The notes under the pieces were generated by a model. That model saw only the letters and a program-made list of their open reading frames with translations. It was not told the DNA's origin and did no database searches. The position numbers and the translations under genes were made by a program. Shown here piece after piece: positions 62,301-64,000 of a stretch of DNA of 64,000 bases. This stretch comes from Amblyornis subalaris (Eukaryota > Chordata > Aves > Passeriformes > Ptilonorhynchidae). The stretch lies in contig JACAXG010000033.1 of NCBI GenBank assembly GCA_018881555.1, forward strand, positions 6,592,979-6,656,978, read 5' to 3'. Each line of letters opens with the position of its first letter. The first letter of the stretch is position 1.

Positions 62301-64000
62301 TTTAACATAGTTAAAATAAGGTAGTTTATGATTGTCTAATTGAATTCTACAAATAATTTTTGAGAATTTTTATATTTTGTTTGTCTAGTGAAGACGGATA
62401 TTATTTGTTTAGGAAAAAAACAACTACTATTAAAAATATGCTGTTTTCAACCTGCCCACTCTTAGCATACATTCTGCTTATCAAATATAAAATTAGTTTG
62501 TATCTTGTACATCATNCATTAAGTGGGTGCTTCATGGCATCAGTGAATTTCAACATATGTTGTTTAATGACCCGTAGCTGTCCCGATTTACAGCATAACC
62601 GTCTTTTATATTTATATTTGAAAACAGTTTCTGGTTGACAAGAGGCACAAAATATGCCTGAAAACTGAAAAGAAGTGATGGTTAGACTCTCAGGGGTCTA
62701 ATAACCCTTTCCTCAACCATTCCTCTGGCTTATTTTTTTGTGTAACTATTTAGGACAAGATCCATTTTCCCTCTTCCCCTTGCACAGTGAAGCTCTGACT
62801 TCAGCTGATGACACTGTAGTGATAATTTTGTTGTTTCTAGCAAATAGATAAGGCTTTTGGAAGAAGACAGTTTTATCCCCTGTGACTGCTTTCAGAGGCA
62901 GAGGACATAACCTCCCAGCACCTAGATTAAAGGTCCTGCAAGAAAAAAGATATCAAGCAATTCACCCACTCTAAGCAATCGTCTCAGGCAAATAAAAGAC
63001 ATTTCAGTGCTCTCAGCTGTTGCCAAAACCTCAGCAACGTGGATGCTGCTTTTATCGTTAGCACTCATCAAACTTCAGAGAAGATGGAAAGGATTTTGAA
63101 GTTCCTAATTTCATGAGGGAATGGAGGTAATAAATTCACAGATCATTTGAGTGACTAAATAAAGACAGCTGGCTGACTTTGGGATAAAAATGAAAAGAGT
63201 TTCATATGTTGTTTGTCCTTTAATAATTGTCAGGAAATAACAGAAAAAAAGCCTTGCTGGTAGGGTCCACTTAGAGACCAGAGACATCCTGGGGGAAGGA
63301 TCTGGAAAATCTAAACAAAGCTCTTCTTGCTGAAGAACCAGCTGCAGTGTTCATGTTACTGTAGCTGTAGNTAACAGCAGATGGGGAAAAACAAGAAGAA
63401 AAGTTTCTGTGGAGTAGCCCACTAAATGCAGTCTGGTTTACAGACAGGGACAGATGAAGTGAGACATGGTCCATCTCTGCCAACCAATCTGCTTTCAGTG
63501 TGTTTGGTACTGGTGATGGCACAAGTAATCCAGGTTACAGCTAATGCATGTACAGATGAGACAATGGAGGTAAAGCAAAGCATGTCAGTATTTAAATTAT
63601 TGTTATATATGTGCACCACTGTCCCCCACCAAAAAAAAACAACCACCCCAAAGTCACCCTTCTTACTTTTCCCAGCAAACATGGAGAGAGAAAACCACAA
63701 ACCATTTTTCTTGAGCACTTGTGAGTTGGAAACAGAAGCAGAAAGATAGATAATGCTCTGGGGCAGCATACCTCACTCTTACAGCAAAGTCAGAAGTTTA
63801 GATGCTCTCAGAGCATCTAGAAGAGCTGTGTACATACAAACTGCAAGGCAGATATATTTCTCTGTTTAATTGTAAAGAAAGGAGAGATAAGAAGACAATT
63901 ACCCTCTAAATCTGGTAAAGAAAACGAAGAGCTTTTTGCTGCTCTGACTCCTCTGAGAAGAGAAAGTGTAATCTTAACTGTGGATGTGATTTTTACAAAG
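56322..64000. other. non-coding DNA to the right edge
   Basis: AT-rich sequence with no recognisable gene, RNA or transposon. The longest frames are about 100-115 codons and not protein-like. In mammals the next gene on this side is NALF1 (FAM155A), hundreds of kb away, so an empty stretch is expected. Confidence 0.6.

Noticed and set aside
1..64000. CRISPR arrays, tRNA or rRNA genes, operons
   Set aside because: Nothing in the window resembles these, and CRISPR arrays and operons are not expected in a vertebrate genome.

Overview
The window is avian nuclear DNA, most likely from a neoavian bird. Three things show this: several CR1 LINE copies truncated at their 5' ends, solo LTRs of avian endogenous retrovirus type including a class III (ERVL-like) one, and a three-gene block (TNFSF13B, ABHD13, LIG4) whose proteins are clearly vertebrate. 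I cannot name the species. The DNA is AT-rich apart from one CpG island at about 25.4-26.4 kb. Isolated single Ns are scattered through the window and look like unresolved consensus positions rather than assembly gaps.

Genes, left to right. Positions 5468-6033 (minus) hold the first two coding exons of TNFSF13B (BAFF), a type II membrane cytokine; the receptor-binding TNF domain exons are not visible and probably lie left of the window. Positions 18650-19663 (minus) hold the complete single-exon coding region of ABHD13, 337 residues with its Ser-Asp-His triad. Positions 26596-29334 (plus) hold the complete single-exon coding region of LIG4, the DNA ligase of non-homologous end joining, 912 residues. 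ABHD13 and LIG4 are transcribed away from each other, and the CpG island between them is most simply read as a shared bidirectional promoter. Each has a clear splice acceptor just before its start codon, so each has a non-coding first exon. The same gene order and relative orientation is known from human 13q33.

The remainder is non-coding. Positions 6.1-18.6 kb separate TNFSF13B from ABHD13, carry two minus-oriented CR1 copies, and may include a long ABHD13 3' UTR. Positions 19.7-25.4 kb are probably the ABHD13 intron, with a 26-bp tandem duplication and a 22-base C run. From 30 kb to the right end I find no gene. That side holds CR1 fragments, two related solo LTRs (46.3-47.0 and 48.0-48.8 kb), a long ERVL-like solo LTR (55.2-56.3 kb), microsatellites, and a stretch at 36.6-38.8 kb of broken minus-strand reading frames that may be a decayed retroviral gene.

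The three genes have no shared biochemical pathway visible here, although LIG4 (V(D)J joining) and TNFSF13B (B-cell survival) both serve the lymphocyte lineage. I found no CRISPR array, tRNA, rRNA or convincing new coding gene.
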